From the NCBI GenBank assembly GCA_903868595.1, contig CAIPVV010000055.1, forward strand, positions 1 to 47,211: DNA of 47,211 bases, in the 5' to 3' direction. Shown one piece after another: positions 32,552-41,493 of the stretch. The notes beneath the pieces were generated by a model. It was not told where the DNA came from. It did not search any database and was given only the letters and a program-made list of their open reading frames with translations. The first letter of the stretch is position 1; each line of letters opens with the position of its first letter. Made by a program: the position numbers and the translations under genes. Origin of the DNA: an uncultured Pseudomonadota bacterium. GTDB taxonomy: Bacteria > Pseudomonadota > Gammaproteobacteria > Steroidobacterales > Steroidobacteraceae.

Positions 32552-33360
32552 TTAGCCGGCCGGCTTGGGACGCAGCAGATCGACCGCTGCCTGGTAAGGC
32601 GTCGCACGCAGCCGGTATCGCTGCTTCCTCTGGGCGATGTAGCGCAGGGAGCTCGCAGTCCCGCCGATGACCGGCCGAACGGTGATCGCCGGGGCCGCCG
32701 AGGAGCCCTTGAGCTGGTGGGCCGGCGCCGCGCGGCGCCATTTCTCCTCGGCCCCGCCCGCGTTATCGTGGTAGGTGCCGGCGTGCGGCACGCCGCGCCG
32801 CCAGGCCCGCAGCGCCGGCGCGCGCGCGAGGCCACCAAAGGCATCGCTGGCGTTGGCAAAGGCCACGTCTTCCAGTCTGCCGCCGATGTAGGCCACGTGC
32901 GCCAGGTCCAGGTGGTGGAAGCAAGGACTGGCGGGCCGCTCGTTCTCGCGGCTCGCCCAGTTGATCGCGTCAGTCAGCTGCCGGGAGTGCCTGGTCAGCG
33001 GGCCAGGTGGCGGCTGCGTCCGGTCGGTAGGCGGTGGCAGCTTGCCGGCCTGGTCATCGACGGGCTGCGCTACGAGCGGTCCGATGGCGATGACGAGGTA
33101 GCCGTAGGAGGCGATTTCCGTCAGGAAGTTACCAAAGGGCGTGCCGTCGTTGACGCAGCCGCCGTTGGCCCAGGCGACGCGCGGCAGCTGCTCGGTCGGC
33201 ACTTGTCGCGGACGGTAGAGGGTGTGCGTGGGAGCGAGGCCTCGGCCAGCATGGCGGCAGGCCTCGGGCCCGATATCGGCGGGCCGACATCGGTGAACTC
33301 GGCGGCCAGCGCCCCGCCTGTCGCGACGAGCAGTCGTAGCGCGCGTCTGGCAGCCCTGAC
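32552..33360 (-). pseudogene. Alpha/beta-hydrolase with lost nucleophile segment and frameshift
   Basis: Pieces of a secreted alpha/beta hydrolase survive in two frames. First: LVATGGALAAEFTDVGPPIS, then PAAMLAEASLP. After a one-base shift near 33230: THTLYRPRQVPTEQLPRVAW with NGGCVNDGTPFGNFL and LTDAINWASREN. The text then jumps from LDLAHVA to YIGGRLEDVAFANAS, which in relatives is separated by about 70 residues containing the nucleophile elbow (GQSCGG). The HAGTY segment (a likely catalytic His) is present, but the C-terminus is altered. The enzyme cannot work. Relatives are dienelactone-hydrolase or chlorophyllase-like esterases. It lies just downstream of the tannase. The left boundary follows the last stop; the start is not identifiable. 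Confidence 0.65.
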
Positions 33361-33415
33361 TCCCCTGTTGCAGTGGCCTGGGTGACGAAAGTGCAGGCAG
33401 TGGCGCTTGGCGTGC

Positions 33416-35029
33416 CTAGCGGCACTGGAAGCTACGCTCCTCGTTGACGTCGCCGTCCACGTAGCGGGCCACCTGGGGATAGGGGCATAACGGCCGCGTC
33501 ACGCCGGGGAAGGCGCGGCCCCGGGCCGTCACGTGATCCGGCGCCTGCCCGTTCTCGACCCAGGCCTGTATGGCGGCCAGCATGTCGAACTCATCCGTGG
33601 CCTGACCGCCGCCGCAATGGGTCATGCCTGGCACCAGGAACAGCCGCGCCCACTGCTGTGGACCGTCGGCCGTGCGGGGTGTCACGCGGTCGTACCAGGC
33701 CGTGAGGGCTCCCGTCGACAGCGCCTGGTCGGCCAGTCCGTGATAGAGGATGAGCTTGCCACCGTGGCCCGCGAACGCATCGTGCAGGCTGGCCACCGCA
33801 TCGTTGATGGCCGCGGTCTCGGCGGTGCGCACCAGGTCGTGGTCAAAGTCGAACCTCAGGGGGTCAAACTCCGGCGCGGCCGGCGTGAGCACGTAGTGGC
33901 GCAGCGCGTCGCGGCCGAGCGTCGCGTTGGCGGGTGGGCTGGTGGCGCTGCCCAGGTGCATGCCGCGCCAGGCCGGGCCGGCGATGCCCGTGTCATAGGC
34001 GAAGTCGCCATAGAGCGGCTCGCCCCGCGAGGTTCGCGCGCCGCCAAACACCGTGCGCAACGCGTCGGCCTGTGCCGGCGCGAGGCACTCACCCGGGCCG
34101 GGCGCGCCCTTCGTGCCGCAGACCTGGCTGCGGGGGTTGAAATGGCAGGCGCGGTAGTCGTTGATCATCCCGTCGCGCAGCCCGTCGAGCGCATCGCATT
34201 GTTGCAGCACTGCAGTGGCCACGGCCTTGAGCTGCGTGTCCGTGAAGGTCTGCGACAGCTGGGGCGTGCCGGCGGCGTCCCTGGGCGCGATGCGCGTGAT
34301 GGCCTGCAGGCTGAAGGCCTGGTTCACGACGATGCGCGTGAGATTGAAACTGGGGTTGCCCGCCACCACGCCATCGAACTCCAGCGGCAGCCGCTGGGCG
34401 GCGAGCATCGCCTCGCGCCCGCCGGTCGAGCAGCCCATGAAATACGCCCGATCGGGCTTGCGGCCGTAGTAGCGCGCGAGCAGCGACTTGGCCTCGTGCG
34501 TGGTGCGCTCCACGGCCTGGTAGGCGAAATCCAGTCGCGCCTGCTGGTCGGCGCCGAAGCGCACATCCACCGCGCTGCGGCCTCGATGCCCGCTGTCGGT
34601 GGAGACGACCGCAAAGCCGCGTGCCAGCGCGGGCGGATGCCCGGCGACCGCACCGATCGCCGGATTCAGCACGCCATCCAGTCCGCCGCCTCCCTGGAAG
34701 AGCAGCCGGCCGTTCCACGCCGCCGGCAGGCGCAGCTCGATGCTAGTGCCGAAGCGCACGTCCTCGATCGGCGAGGGCCGGGCGCCCACCACCACGCGGA
34801 ACAGGCAGTGTTCCGGCACGTCCACTTCAACGCCCGGCGCACCGGCTGGCAGGCGCGAGGCGGCGACCCACTCGGCCGCCTGCACCTCGAAGCCCGGGGT
34901 GGAGAGCTCCCGCAGGTCCTCGCAGGCCTTGCGCCCCGCGGCGGCTTGCGCCGGCGCGGCGAGGGCGACGCTGCTCAGTGCCAGGCAGGCCAGGAGTGCC
35001 CGAAGGGCGATGCGAGACGGCACGCCCAT
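33416..35029 (-). CDS. Tannase/feruloyl esterase family hydrolase
   Basis: A 537-residue exported esterase. The leader is LALSSVALAAPAQAA. The catalytic triad is in place: GCSTGGREAM (Ser201, preceded by Cys200), LYHGLADQALS (Asp) and GMTHCGGG (His followed by Cys), the CS-D-HC arrangement with the disulfide that joins the triad neighbours in this family. GNPSFNLT and DGMINDYRACHF are further family blocks, the latter near the calcium site. Substrates are galloyl, feruloyl or similar phenolic esters. The gene ends the unit 35592-33416 with the DUF3237 gene, whose stop lies 2 bp before its start. Start at 35029 has ATG with a leader that needs no change. Confidence 0.9.
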   Translation of the reverse strand: MGVPSRIALRALLACLALSSVALAAPAQAAAGRKACEDLRELSTPGFEVQAAEWVAASRLPAGAPGVEVDVPEHCLFRVVVGARPSPIEDVRFGTSIELRLPAAWNGRLLFQGGGGLDGVLNPAIGAVAGHPPALARGFAVVSTDSGHRGRSAVDVRFGADQQARLDFAYQAVERTTHEAKSLLARYYGRKPDRAYFMGCSTGGREAMLAAQRLPLEFDGVVAGNPSFNLTRIVVNQAFSLQAITRIAPRDAAGTPQLSQTFTDTQLKAVATAVLQQCDALDGLRDGMINDYRACHFNPRSQVCGTKGAPGPGECLAPAQADALRTVFGGARTSRGEPLYGDFAYDTGIAGPAWRGMHLGSATSPPANATLGRDALRHYVLTPAAPEFDPLRFDFDHDLVRTAETAAINDAVASLHDAFAGHGGKLILYHGLADQALSTGALTAWYDRVTPRTADGPQQWARLFLVPGMTHCGGGQATDEFDMLAAIQAWVENGQAPDHVTARGRAFPGVTRPLCPYPQVARYVDGDVNEERSFQCR

Positions 35030-35031
35030 GG

Positions 35032-35592
35032 CTAGACCAGCTGGAAGACGCGGATCAGCACCGCGCTGCGCGCGTCCTTGCGCGCGCCCAGGGTGCCGAC
35101 GAACATCGCGCGATTGATCCAGTCGTACTTGCCGACCGGCGCCTCGAACGAGGGATGCGTGAACATAAAGAATAGCTCCCCGGAGGCCTCGTCCGTGGCG
35201 GGCGGGCCGCCGCCGCTCACGCCGACGTTCACGATGCGGATCAGCACGCCATCGTCGGTCTTGAGGTAATACGCGGCCTCGACGCTGCCGGCGCCATCGC
35301 TGCGCGAGAGGTTCCAGTCATAGCCGCCACTCACCAGCTCGCCGCGGATACGCGGCCCGCGGACGCTGCCCCCGGTGATGGGGATGATGCGTCGCTGGCC
35401 TTCCACGGTCTTGCCCATCTCCACGGCCGGTGAGAGCGTCGCATCGCACTCGTACAGCAGCTCCAACTTCGGCACGCGTATGCCGGCGGGCACGGCGGCT
35501 GACGCCACGGCCTGCGCGGCGCTGGCACCGGCGGGCAGGCCCGCGGCCAGGGCGAGCGAGGCGTAGCCCAGAAAATCGCGACGGTCGGTCAT
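35032..35592 (-). CDS. DUF3237 protein with Tat leader
   Basis: A 186-residue protein with a twin-arginine leader (TDRRDFLGYASLALAAGLPA) and a DUF3237 domain: LELLYECDATLSPAVEM, RRIIPITGGSVRGPRIRGEL, GGYDWNLSRSDG, VLIRIVNVGVSG, FMFTHPSFEAPVGKYDWIN and GTLGARKDARSAVLIRVFQL. DUF3237 proteins are beta-barrel proteins of unproven function found beside esterases and hydrolases. GGAG lies 7 nt before ATG 35592. It is followed 2 bp downstream by the tannase gene, so the two are almost surely co-transcribed. The Tat leader suggests folding or cofactor binding before export. Confidence 0.85.
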   Translation of the reverse strand: MTDRRDFLGYASLALAAGLPAGASAAQAVASAAVPAGIRVPKLELLYECDATLSPAVEMGKTVEGQRRIIPITGGSVRGPRIRGELVSGGYDWNLSRSDGAGSVEAAYYLKTDDGVLIRIVNVGVSGGGPPATDEASGELFFMFTHPSFEAPVGKYDWINRAMFVGTLGARKDARSAVLIRVFQLV

Positions 35593-35605
35593 GTTCAAGA
35601 CTCCT

Positions 35606-35990
35606 TCAGGAATGAATGCGGCCGAGCCGGCTGGAGAATAGCGCGATCCTGTTCTCGGAGGGCGTGCCCGGGCGGCCGGTGCCGAAGGCAGGGCCACCTT
35701 CCTGCACGAAGTGGGCTTCCACCGGGCGCTTGATCTCGCGCATCGCGGTCGGCAAACGCAGCCTGTTCTCCACCGGCACCGCGGCGTCATCCAGCGCAGG
35801 GATCAGGAAGGCCGGCGGCGTGCGGTCCGTGACCTGCCGCTCGGCCGAGCGCTGTGCCACCCGCGCGGCGCTGGGCGTCTCCCCGAGCAGCCGCTTGCGC
35901 GACATCTCGTGCGTCCCCTGCGCCTCCATCGTGTTGACCGGATACACGAGGCCCGCGGCGAGCGGGCGCGTGCGGCCGCGCGCGCCCAGG
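35606..35990 (-). pseudogene. Remnant of an acyl-esterase-like alpha/beta hydrolase, C-terminus
   Basis: The frame ending at 35606 reads LVYPVNTMEAQGTHEMSRKR, LLGETPSAARVAQRSAERQV, then TPPAFLIPALDDAAVPVEN and VEAHFVQEGGPAFGTGRPGT. This is the C-terminal third of a xylanase-acetyl-esterase-like hydrolase, including the LDD(A)VP Asp block and the His-containing HAFG box, which here reads PAFG, so the catalytic His is lost. No N-terminal part or start exists upstream. It sits between the metallophosphoesterase and DUF3237 genes. Boundary at 35990 approximate. Confidence 0.6.
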
Positions 35991-36020
35991 GCCCGGACGG
36001 GGGCGCTGCGCCGCAGCGCG

Positions 36021-37085
36021 CTAGATCGAGCGAAACGCCGACAGCGGCGCTGGCTCGTCGGCATCGAACACCAGCTCCCGCTCCGGCCAGCGCATCGCAC
36101 ACAGCCGCGAGTGGTAGGGCTGCGGATGCCCGAGGTGGCGCTGCTTGAAGCGCGCCCCGGCACTGAAGTCGATGCAGAACGCGTTGTGGTCCTGCGCCAT
36201 GAACGGCCCCACCGGATCGTCCGCGAACAGCGGGGCGATGCCCATGCTGAGCGCCGCCTGCGCGGCCGGATCCCACCAGCGCCAGTAGTGGCCAAAGAGT
36301 ACCGGGACCTGCCCGGTATAGTCGCGCCACCAGGCCACGCGCTGCACGAACCGCCAGCGCTCGGCCACGAAGCGAGGGGTTGCGCTCACGCGCTCCAGCC
36401 CCGAGGTCACGACGCGGATCGGGTTGCTGTTCTGGATGTAGGCATCGTAGGGCCCGATGTCCGGCTCCTGCGGCATCTGCGTGCCGTCGGAGAGCGCCTT
36501 GCCCAGGCGCGCAAGCGCCGCCTCGTGCAGCTGCTTCTGCTCGCGGAACTTGGGATCCTCCTGCAGGGCGCGCTCGAAGTGGAAGTACGCTGCGTCCACC
36601 GGCAGGTCGAGGTGCCGGCAGGCCTCGATCGCCGAGTCGATCCAGGCCGCGTGCACGACACGCAGGTCCGCGCGCTCCAGCCCGATTGGCAGCGTGCGCA
36701 GGAAGGCCAGGATCGGCTCGCGCTCGGCCTCGCTGATCGCGTTCGTGTGGCCGTAGTCCTCGTGGCGGGGATGGCGCGCCAGGCCATAGAACCAGTGGTT
36801 GCCGTGGCCCTGCTCGCCGCGCAGGAGGTTCATTTCGTGGTTGCCGACGATCGCCTGCGCGACGCCGGACTCCACCATGGCCTGTACGCGACGGATCACG
36901 CCGGGGCTGTCCTGGCCGCGGTCGCACAGGTCGCCCACGAACACCAGGTGCCGGCCCCCGGGATGGTGGCCCTCGGGGTCGTAGCCCAGCCGCTCCAGCA
37001 GCTGCAGCAGCGCCACGTGCTCGCCGTGGATGTCGGCCACGACGTCCAGCGGCCCTTCGCGCAGCGGTGCAACCAGTTGTCCCAT
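36021..37085 (-). CDS. Calcineurin-like metallophosphoesterase
   Basis: A 354-residue phosphoesterase of the PPP/ApaH-like fold. Motifs are DIHGEH (residues 18-23), GDLCDRGQDS (51-60), GNHEMNLL (81-88), LRVVHAAWID (His) and a late VLFGHYWRW (GH). All metal-binding and catalytic blocks of the family are intact: D-x-H, GD-x-x-DRG, GNH(E), H and GH. Such enzymes hydrolyse phosphoproteins, dinucleotide polyphosphates or other phosphodiesters. The length is greater than ApaH, with an insertion at 100-190. ATG at 37085 gives the standard start. No operon partner is visible; upstream lie only remnants. The substrate is not predictable. Confidence 0.85.
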   Translation of the reverse strand: MGQLVAPLREGPLDVVADIHGEHVALLQLLERLGYDPEGHHPGGRHLVFVGDLCDRGQDSPGVIRRVQAMVESGVAQAIVGNHEMNLLRGEQGHGNHWFYGLARHPRHEDYGHTNAISEAEREPILAFLRTLPIGLERADLRVVHAAWIDSAIEACRHLDLPVDAAYFHFERALQEDPKFREQKQLHEAALARLGKALSDGTQMPQEPDIGPYDAYIQNSNPIRVVTSGLERVSATPRFVAERWRFVQRVAWWRDYTGQVPVLFGHYWRWWDPAAQAALSMGIAPLFADDPVGPFMAQDHNAFCIDFSAGARFKQRHLGHPQPYHSRLCAMRWPERELVFDADEPAPLSAFRSI

Positions 37086-37144
37086 ACGGCAAGAATCTCA
37101 GGTCGGGGGGTCAATGATATCCGCGTGCATCGCGTGCCCGCAGC

Positions 37145-37255
37145 CTACGCCTGGGTGGCCCGTCGCAGCGAGTAGTACGCGTGGGTGGACTCCCCCTGCA
37201 CGTCAGTGAAGCCCGCCTCGTGAAGCAGCGCCTCCAGCCGGCTAAACGGGAACGG
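37145..37255 (-). pseudogene. Methyltransferase-like C-terminal remnant
   Basis: A short frame ends at TAG 37145-37147 and reads PFSRLEALLHEAGFTDVQGE, then STHAYYSLRRATQA. The core LEALLxEAGFxDV followed by YYSLxR is the ending of many small SAM methyltransferases. Nothing upstream continues it; the next upstream residues belong to the peroxidase-like remnant. Family call is tentative. Confidence 0.4.
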
Positions 37256-37256
37256 T

Positions 37257-37480
37257 GGAAGTACGGGGCGGCGAGCGCAGGGCTCGCGTCATGGCGGCCC
37301 GCGCAGGAGCGGCGGCCGCCGGCGGAGCGCGAGCCATCGCGGAAGATCTGCTCCCCGAGCGCGGCTTGCCGGGAGAGCGAGGGGACCGCCGGCGTCGCGG
37401 GCGCGGTCGTCCCGGCGCTGCAGCCGCCGGTCGCCAGGAGCCTTGCTAGGCTGGCGGCGGCGAGGGTGGTCCCTCGGAGG
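37257..37480 (-). pseudogene. Cytochrome c peroxidase/MauG-like N-terminal remnant
   Basis: A minus-strand frame reads SLRGTTLAAASLARLLATGG with CSAGTTAPATPAVPSLSRQAA, then LGEQIFRDGSRSAGGRRSCA and GRHDASPALAAPY. The block LGEQIFRDxSxSAxGRxSCAxCH is the beginning of di-haem cytochrome c peroxidases, but the CxxCH is CAGRH, so haem cannot attach. It breaks off where the methyltransferase remnant begins. There is no start codon in good context. Only the family signature is strong. Confidence 0.5.
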
Positions 37481-37569
37481 GATGTTCCGGTCGGCGTCTT
37501 GCCCTATACGGAGCGCTACGATTGCGAGTGATTCTTGTTACGAAAAAACCACGGGATCGAAAAGCGTGG

Positions 37570-38351
37570 CGATGTCCGTTATCGAGGGTTCCCAGCTGTT
37601 CCGACGGCCTGCCGCACTGGGCACGCTCGTCGCCGCGGAGGCCGGGGTCCGGCCAGCACGGATCGGGGGGCCGCGATCGCTGCGGGCTCCGCGGCGGTCG
37701 CGCGCGTGGATCGCGTGATGCACCCGACGCGCACGGGCAGTAGCTTGGCGGCGCTGCAGGACCTGCCAAGAGGCGAAGCACGCACTGTGGATTCGTGGAC
37801 CCGGGAGTGCCTTGCGCAGTGCCAGCGGCTGCACGCTTTGAGCGGCGGGGTATTCGATCCCGGCCAACGGGAAGTCCCGGACCGTTTCGAGGACGTATAC
37901 CTCCTGCCGGAGGGCGGCGTGACGTTGCGAGCGCGGGTACACCTGGACCTCGGCGGGATCGCCAAGGTGTTCGCGGCGGATCGGTTGGTGTAAGCGCGGC
38001 GGGCCAGGGGCTGCCACGCGGGCCTTGTCAACGCCGGGGGGCGACCTGCGGGTCTTCGGCCCGCAGCAGTTCCCGATCCTGTGCCGGCGTGCGGTGGACG
38101 ATAGGCCGGGCCTTGAACTGCAGGACGCCGCCGCGGCCGTGAGCCGGTCCCCTGGGCTGGAAGCACCTGCCGAACATCGCAGTTACTACGACCGTAGCGC
38201 ACCGGGCCGCAGGCCCGTGGACGGCGTGGACGCCGTGGCGGTCGTGACGCCGGGCCCCGCGCTCGCGGGCGGCCTTGCGAAATGGCTGCTGTTTGATCAG
38301 GGTACGGCCGTGCGTAAGGCGCTGGAGTCGCTCGGCGGGCGGCTGCTGTGA
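37570..38351 (+). pseudogene. ApbE-like FAD:protein FMN transferase, multiply broken
   Basis: Pieces of an ApbE-like protein lie in three frames. First SQLFRRPAALGTLVAAEAG; then AIAAGSAAVARVDRVMHPTR, TVDSWTRECLAQCQRLHALS with GGVFDP, and HLDLGGIAKVFAADRLV, stopped by TAA at about 37991; then, past an extra G in a six-G run near 38040, GGDLRVFGPQQFPI and ELQDAAAAVSRSPG. The DLGGIAKGFAVD-type motif and the NAGGDLR motif are the FAD-binding blocks of ApbE, which attaches FMN to redox proteins. At least two frameshifts and one stop make it a pseudogene. Boundaries approximate. Confidence 0.65.
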
Positions 38352-38429
38352 CGCGCGGCCGGGGCCGGTGCGCGTACGACATGGGATCACTAGAGGCCGG
38401 CCCCGAGCCGCGCACAGGGAGCAGATGGG

Positions 38430-39575
38430 ATGAAGGCTGTTTCGATCGCTGATTACCGCGAGCTCGCGCGCCGCCGGCTGCCCCGCTTCCTCTTTGACTA
38501 CGTGGATGGCGGCTCCTATGCCGAGGTCACGCTGCGCCGTAATGTCAGCGACCTGCAGGACGTGGCCCTGCGGCAGCGGATCCTGCGCGACGTCTCGCAG
38601 CCGGAACTGGGCACCACGCTCTTTGGACAGGCGATGAAGCTGCCGGTGATGCTGGCGCCGATCGGGCTTGCCGGCATGACGGCGCGGCGCGGCGAGGTGC
38701 AGGCGGCACGGGCGGCGGAGGCGGCGGGCGTACCGTTCATCCTCTCCACGGTCTCGGCCTGTCCGATCGAGGAAGTGCGCAGGGGAACGAGCCGGCCGTT
38801 CTGGTTCCAGCTCTACATGATCCGTGACCGCGCGTTCATGCGGGACCTGCTGGCGCGGGCCAAGGCGGCCGGGTGCACGGCGCTGATCTTCACGGTCGAT
38901 ATGCCGGTGCCGGGCGCGCGGTACCGCGACTACCACTCGGGCCTGGCCGGGGCGCCGGGGCTGGCAGGCAACCTGCGCCGCCTGTCCCAGGCCGTGACGC
39001 ATCCGCGCTGGGCCTGGGACGTGGGCGTCTGCGGCCGGCCGCATGGGCTCGGCAACATCGCGCCGGTGCTCGGGGACCGCACTGGGCTGGAGGATTTCTT
39101 CGCGTGGATGCGCGGGAACTTCGACCCGCAGATCAGCTGGCAGGACCTCGCGTGGATCCGCTCGGAGTGGCAGGGACCGCTGATCCTCAAGGGCATCCTG
39201 GATGCGGAGGATGCGCGGCTCGCGGCCGACAACGGGGCGGATGGACTGATCGTCTCCAACCACGGCGGCCGGCAGCTGGATGGTGTCCCGGCGACCGCGC
39301 GGGCGCTGCCGCCGATCGCCGAGGCGGTGGGGGATCGCCTGACGGTGCTCGCCGACGGCGGGGTGCGCTCGGGACTGGATGTGCTGCGGCTGCTCGCGCT
39401 CGGGGCGCGCGGCGTGCTGCTGGGACGGGCCTGGGCGTACGCTCTGGCCGCGGCCGGGCAGGGCGGAGTCGAGCACATGCTGTCGATCATCGCCGCCGAG
39501 ATGCGGGTGGCGATGGCACTGACCGGCGTCAAGCGCATCGAGCAGATCGATCGCTCCCTCCTCGTGGATCGATAG
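38430..39575 (+). CDS. lldD: FMN-dependent alpha-hydroxy-acid dehydrogenase (LldD-like)
   Basis: The 381-residue protein is an (S)-2-hydroxy-acid oxidase/dehydrogenase. It opens [20 protein letters not shown] and has [15 protein letters not shown], then [15 protein letters not shown] text, [11 protein letters not shown], and the active-site segment [20 protein letters not shown] with the catalytic His. [19 protein letters not shown] binds the FMN phosphate. LldD oxidises L-lactate to pyruvate at the membrane with quinone as acceptor, and the length (E. coli 396) agrees; mandelate or glycolate oxidation by a paralog is possible. No lldP or lldR is nearby. ATG at 38430 follows GGGAGCAGATGG. It starts after the ApbE remnant. 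The gene symbol is the closest, not proven. Confidence 0.85.
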   Translation: MKAVSIADYRELARRRLPRFLFDYVDGGSYAEVTLRRNVSDLQDVALRQRILRDVSQPELGTTLFGQAMKLPVMLAPIGLAGMTARRGEVQAARAAEAAGVPFILSTVSACPIEEVRRGTSRPFWFQLYMIRDRAFMRDLLARAKAAGCTALIFTVDMPVPGARYRDYHSGLAGAPGLAGNLRRLSQAVTHPRWAWDVGVCGRPHGLGNIAPVLGDRTGLEDFFAWMRGNFDPQISWQDLAWIRSEWQGPLILKGILDAEDARLAADNGADGLIVSNHGGRQLDGVPATARALPPIAEAVGDRLTVLADGGVRSGLDVLRLLALGARGVLLGRAWAYALAAAGQGGVEHMLSIIAAEMRVAMALTGVKRIEQIDRSLLVDR

Positions 39576-39793
39576 GGCGGCGAGGGCGCCGTGGCCGGGG
39601 GCCGCCGCGGCCTGGCCGTCGGGAGCGCGGCGTGTCGAACGCCGATCGTTGAAGCTTCCACGCTTGTCCCACGGGGTGGCCGCTGCTGTAGAATTAGAGT
39701 CCGTCACGAGGTGGCGGGCATCACTTCTGGGGTTTTCCACGGTCAGAGCACGATCAACGTGCCGGAAAGCCCGGGTTTAAACGGGGGAAATCT

Positions 39794-40575
39794 ATGCTTT
39801 CGAGGATTCCAGGGCGCGCAGCCCGCGTCGCGGCCGGCCTGTGCGCCGTGATGCTGGCGGTGGCAGCGCCCGCCATTGCGCAGCAGGCGGGTCGCCCGGC
39901 ACCCCTATTCCCCCAGAGCAGAAGGTCGGCAAGTCGGCCGATCCGCACAACCTGGAAGGGGTCTGGTTCACGCGCGGCTATGACCGCACCTACCGCCAGC
40001 TGGACCGGTCAGAGCCGCCGTTCCTGCCCGCTGCGCGCACCGAATGGTTGCGCCACATCCAGGCCGAGAAGGATGGGAGCCCGATCGGCGATGCACCGAC
40101 CCGCTGTTATCCGCATGGCGTGCCGCGCATCGTGGCCTCCCCGTATCCAATCCAGATCGTGCAGACGCCGGGGCTGCTGACGATCCTGCATGAGGTCGGA
40201 CACAACATCCGGTACGTGCACATGGATCAGGAGCATCCGAAGGACGTGAAGCGCAGCTTCCTGGGGCATTCGGTGGGCCACTGGGACGGCGACACGCTGG
40301 TCGTGGATACGGTGGGCTTCAACGATCGCACCCGTATCGATGAGGAGGGCATCACCCACTCCCTGCAGCTGCACGTCATCGAGCGCTATCGCAAGATCAA
40401 CGACGGCCAGGTGCTGGAGGACATCATCACGATCGATGATCCGACGAACTTCTCCAAGCCCTGGCAGGCTCGCCGCAATTTCGACTGGCGGCCGGACCTG
40501 CGCCTCTCGGAGTACATCTGCGAGGAAAACAACCGGAACGTGCCCAACGAGCAGGGCTTCACGACGGCTAAGTGA
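39794..40575 (+). pseudogene. Exported protein of unknown function (paralog 1), frameshifted after the leader
   Basis: The ATG at 39794 (GGGGGA upstream) gives a leader (RVAAGLCAVMLAVAAPAIAQ). The mature part is in another frame: PIPPEQKVGKSADPHNLEGV, then ASPYPIQIVQTPGLLTILHE, HWDGDTLVVDTVGFNDRT and IERYRKINDGQVLEDIITI. The 782-nt span is 3n+2, so one lost base near 39895 (GCCCGGC, perhaps once GCCCCGGC) would reconnect them. The family has no function I can name, but SPYPxxIxQxP, GDTLVVDTxGFND and LxExYxxxNxGxxLExxxTIDDP recur in it. It is paralogous to the next gene, 32 bp downstream. If the shift is a sequencing slip it is a normal gene of about 260 residues. Confidence 0.6.
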
Positions 40576-40607
40576 CCGTGATCCAACCCATCAAGCAGGA
40601 ATACCGG

Positions 40608-41333
40608 ATGTTCTCCTTCAATCGACACGTACTCGCGCTGCTGGCCGCGCTCGTGACCCTGCCTGCGCTGGCGCAGCAGCTTCCCGCCGAACAGCAGGGT
40701 CGCCCGGCCGGTGCGCCGGACCTCTTCGCCGTCTGGAAGCCAGCCAAGCTGACGACGAACCTCTCAACGGTGGATGGCAAGACGCCGCCGCTCAACGCCG
40801 CCGGCAAGGCGCTGTACGCCAAGCGCGTCGCCGCGCGCGCCGCGGGCAAGCCGATCGATGACTCGGTGATGCAGTGCCTGCCGCCGGGGATGCCGCGGCT
40901 CCTGCTCTCGCCGTATCCGTTCCGCATCTACCAGAAGCCCAAGTACGTGGCCTTCGTGCACGAGCTGCACCACCTGTACCGCGTGATTTACCTCGACGAG
41001 CCGAACCAGACGCCGGATGACCTAGATCCCACCTACATGGGGTACCCCGTGGCCAAGTACCAAGGCGACACGCTGGTCGTGTCCAGCAATGGGTACAACG
41101 ATCTCACGACGCTGGATCGTGCGGGTCTGCCCAAGTCGGCAGACTTTAAACTCACCGAGAAGTACCACCTCATCAACGGCGGCAAGCAGCTGGAAGCCAC
41201 GTTTACGATTGAGGACCCGAAGTACTACACGAAGGCCTGGAGCGCCCGGCAGGTGTTTGACCGTCAGGACCCGAACACGGAGTTCGCAGAGTACGTCTGC
41301 ACGGATAAGAATCCCGAAGCGACGATGCAGTAG
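40608..41333 (+). CDS. Exported protein of unknown function (paralog 2)
   Basis: The 241-residue protein has a leader (RHVLALLAALVTLPALAQ) and a single domain sharing blocks with 39794-40575: LSPYPFRIYQKPKYVAFVHE, YPVAKYQGDTLVVSSNGYND, LTEKYHLINGGKQLEATFTI and EDPKYYTKAWSARQVFD. An N-terminal PDLFAVWKPAK corresponds to LEGVWFTR in the sister. The recurring GDTLVV and EDP/DDP blocks point to one all-beta family. No catalytic residues are evident. AGGAA lies 7 nt before ATG 40608; a GTG at 40572 would leave a longer, non-leader start. It is in tandem with paralog 1, likely in one transcript. Confidence 0.8.
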   Translation: MFSFNRHVLALLAALVTLPALAQQLPAEQQGRPAGAPDLFAVWKPAKLTTNLSTVDGKTPPLNAAGKALYAKRVAARAAGKPIDDSVMQCLPPGMPRLLLSPYPFRIYQKPKYVAFVHELHHLYRVIYLDEPNQTPDDLDPTYMGYPVAKYQGDTLVVSSNGYNDLTTLDRAGLPKSADFKLTEKYHLINGGKQLEATFTIEDPKYYTKAWSARQVFDRQDPNTEFAEYVCTDKNPEATMQ

Positions 41334-41493
41334 GGCGCCGGCGCCCTACCGGATGCGGGCGCGCCGGCACGGATTGGCCGGTGTGCGCGTCGTGGCGGCC
41401 CAGGCGGCGAGTCAGCGGGCTTGCCTGTGCGCTCGCATCCCGGCTGGATAATATCCACGCACTCTTTATAGATCGAAACACTGCGGGGGCGTC

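Noticed and set aside
33533..35035. A 500-codon frame antisense to the tannase
   Set aside because: The tannase catalytic motifs are complete on the minus strand.
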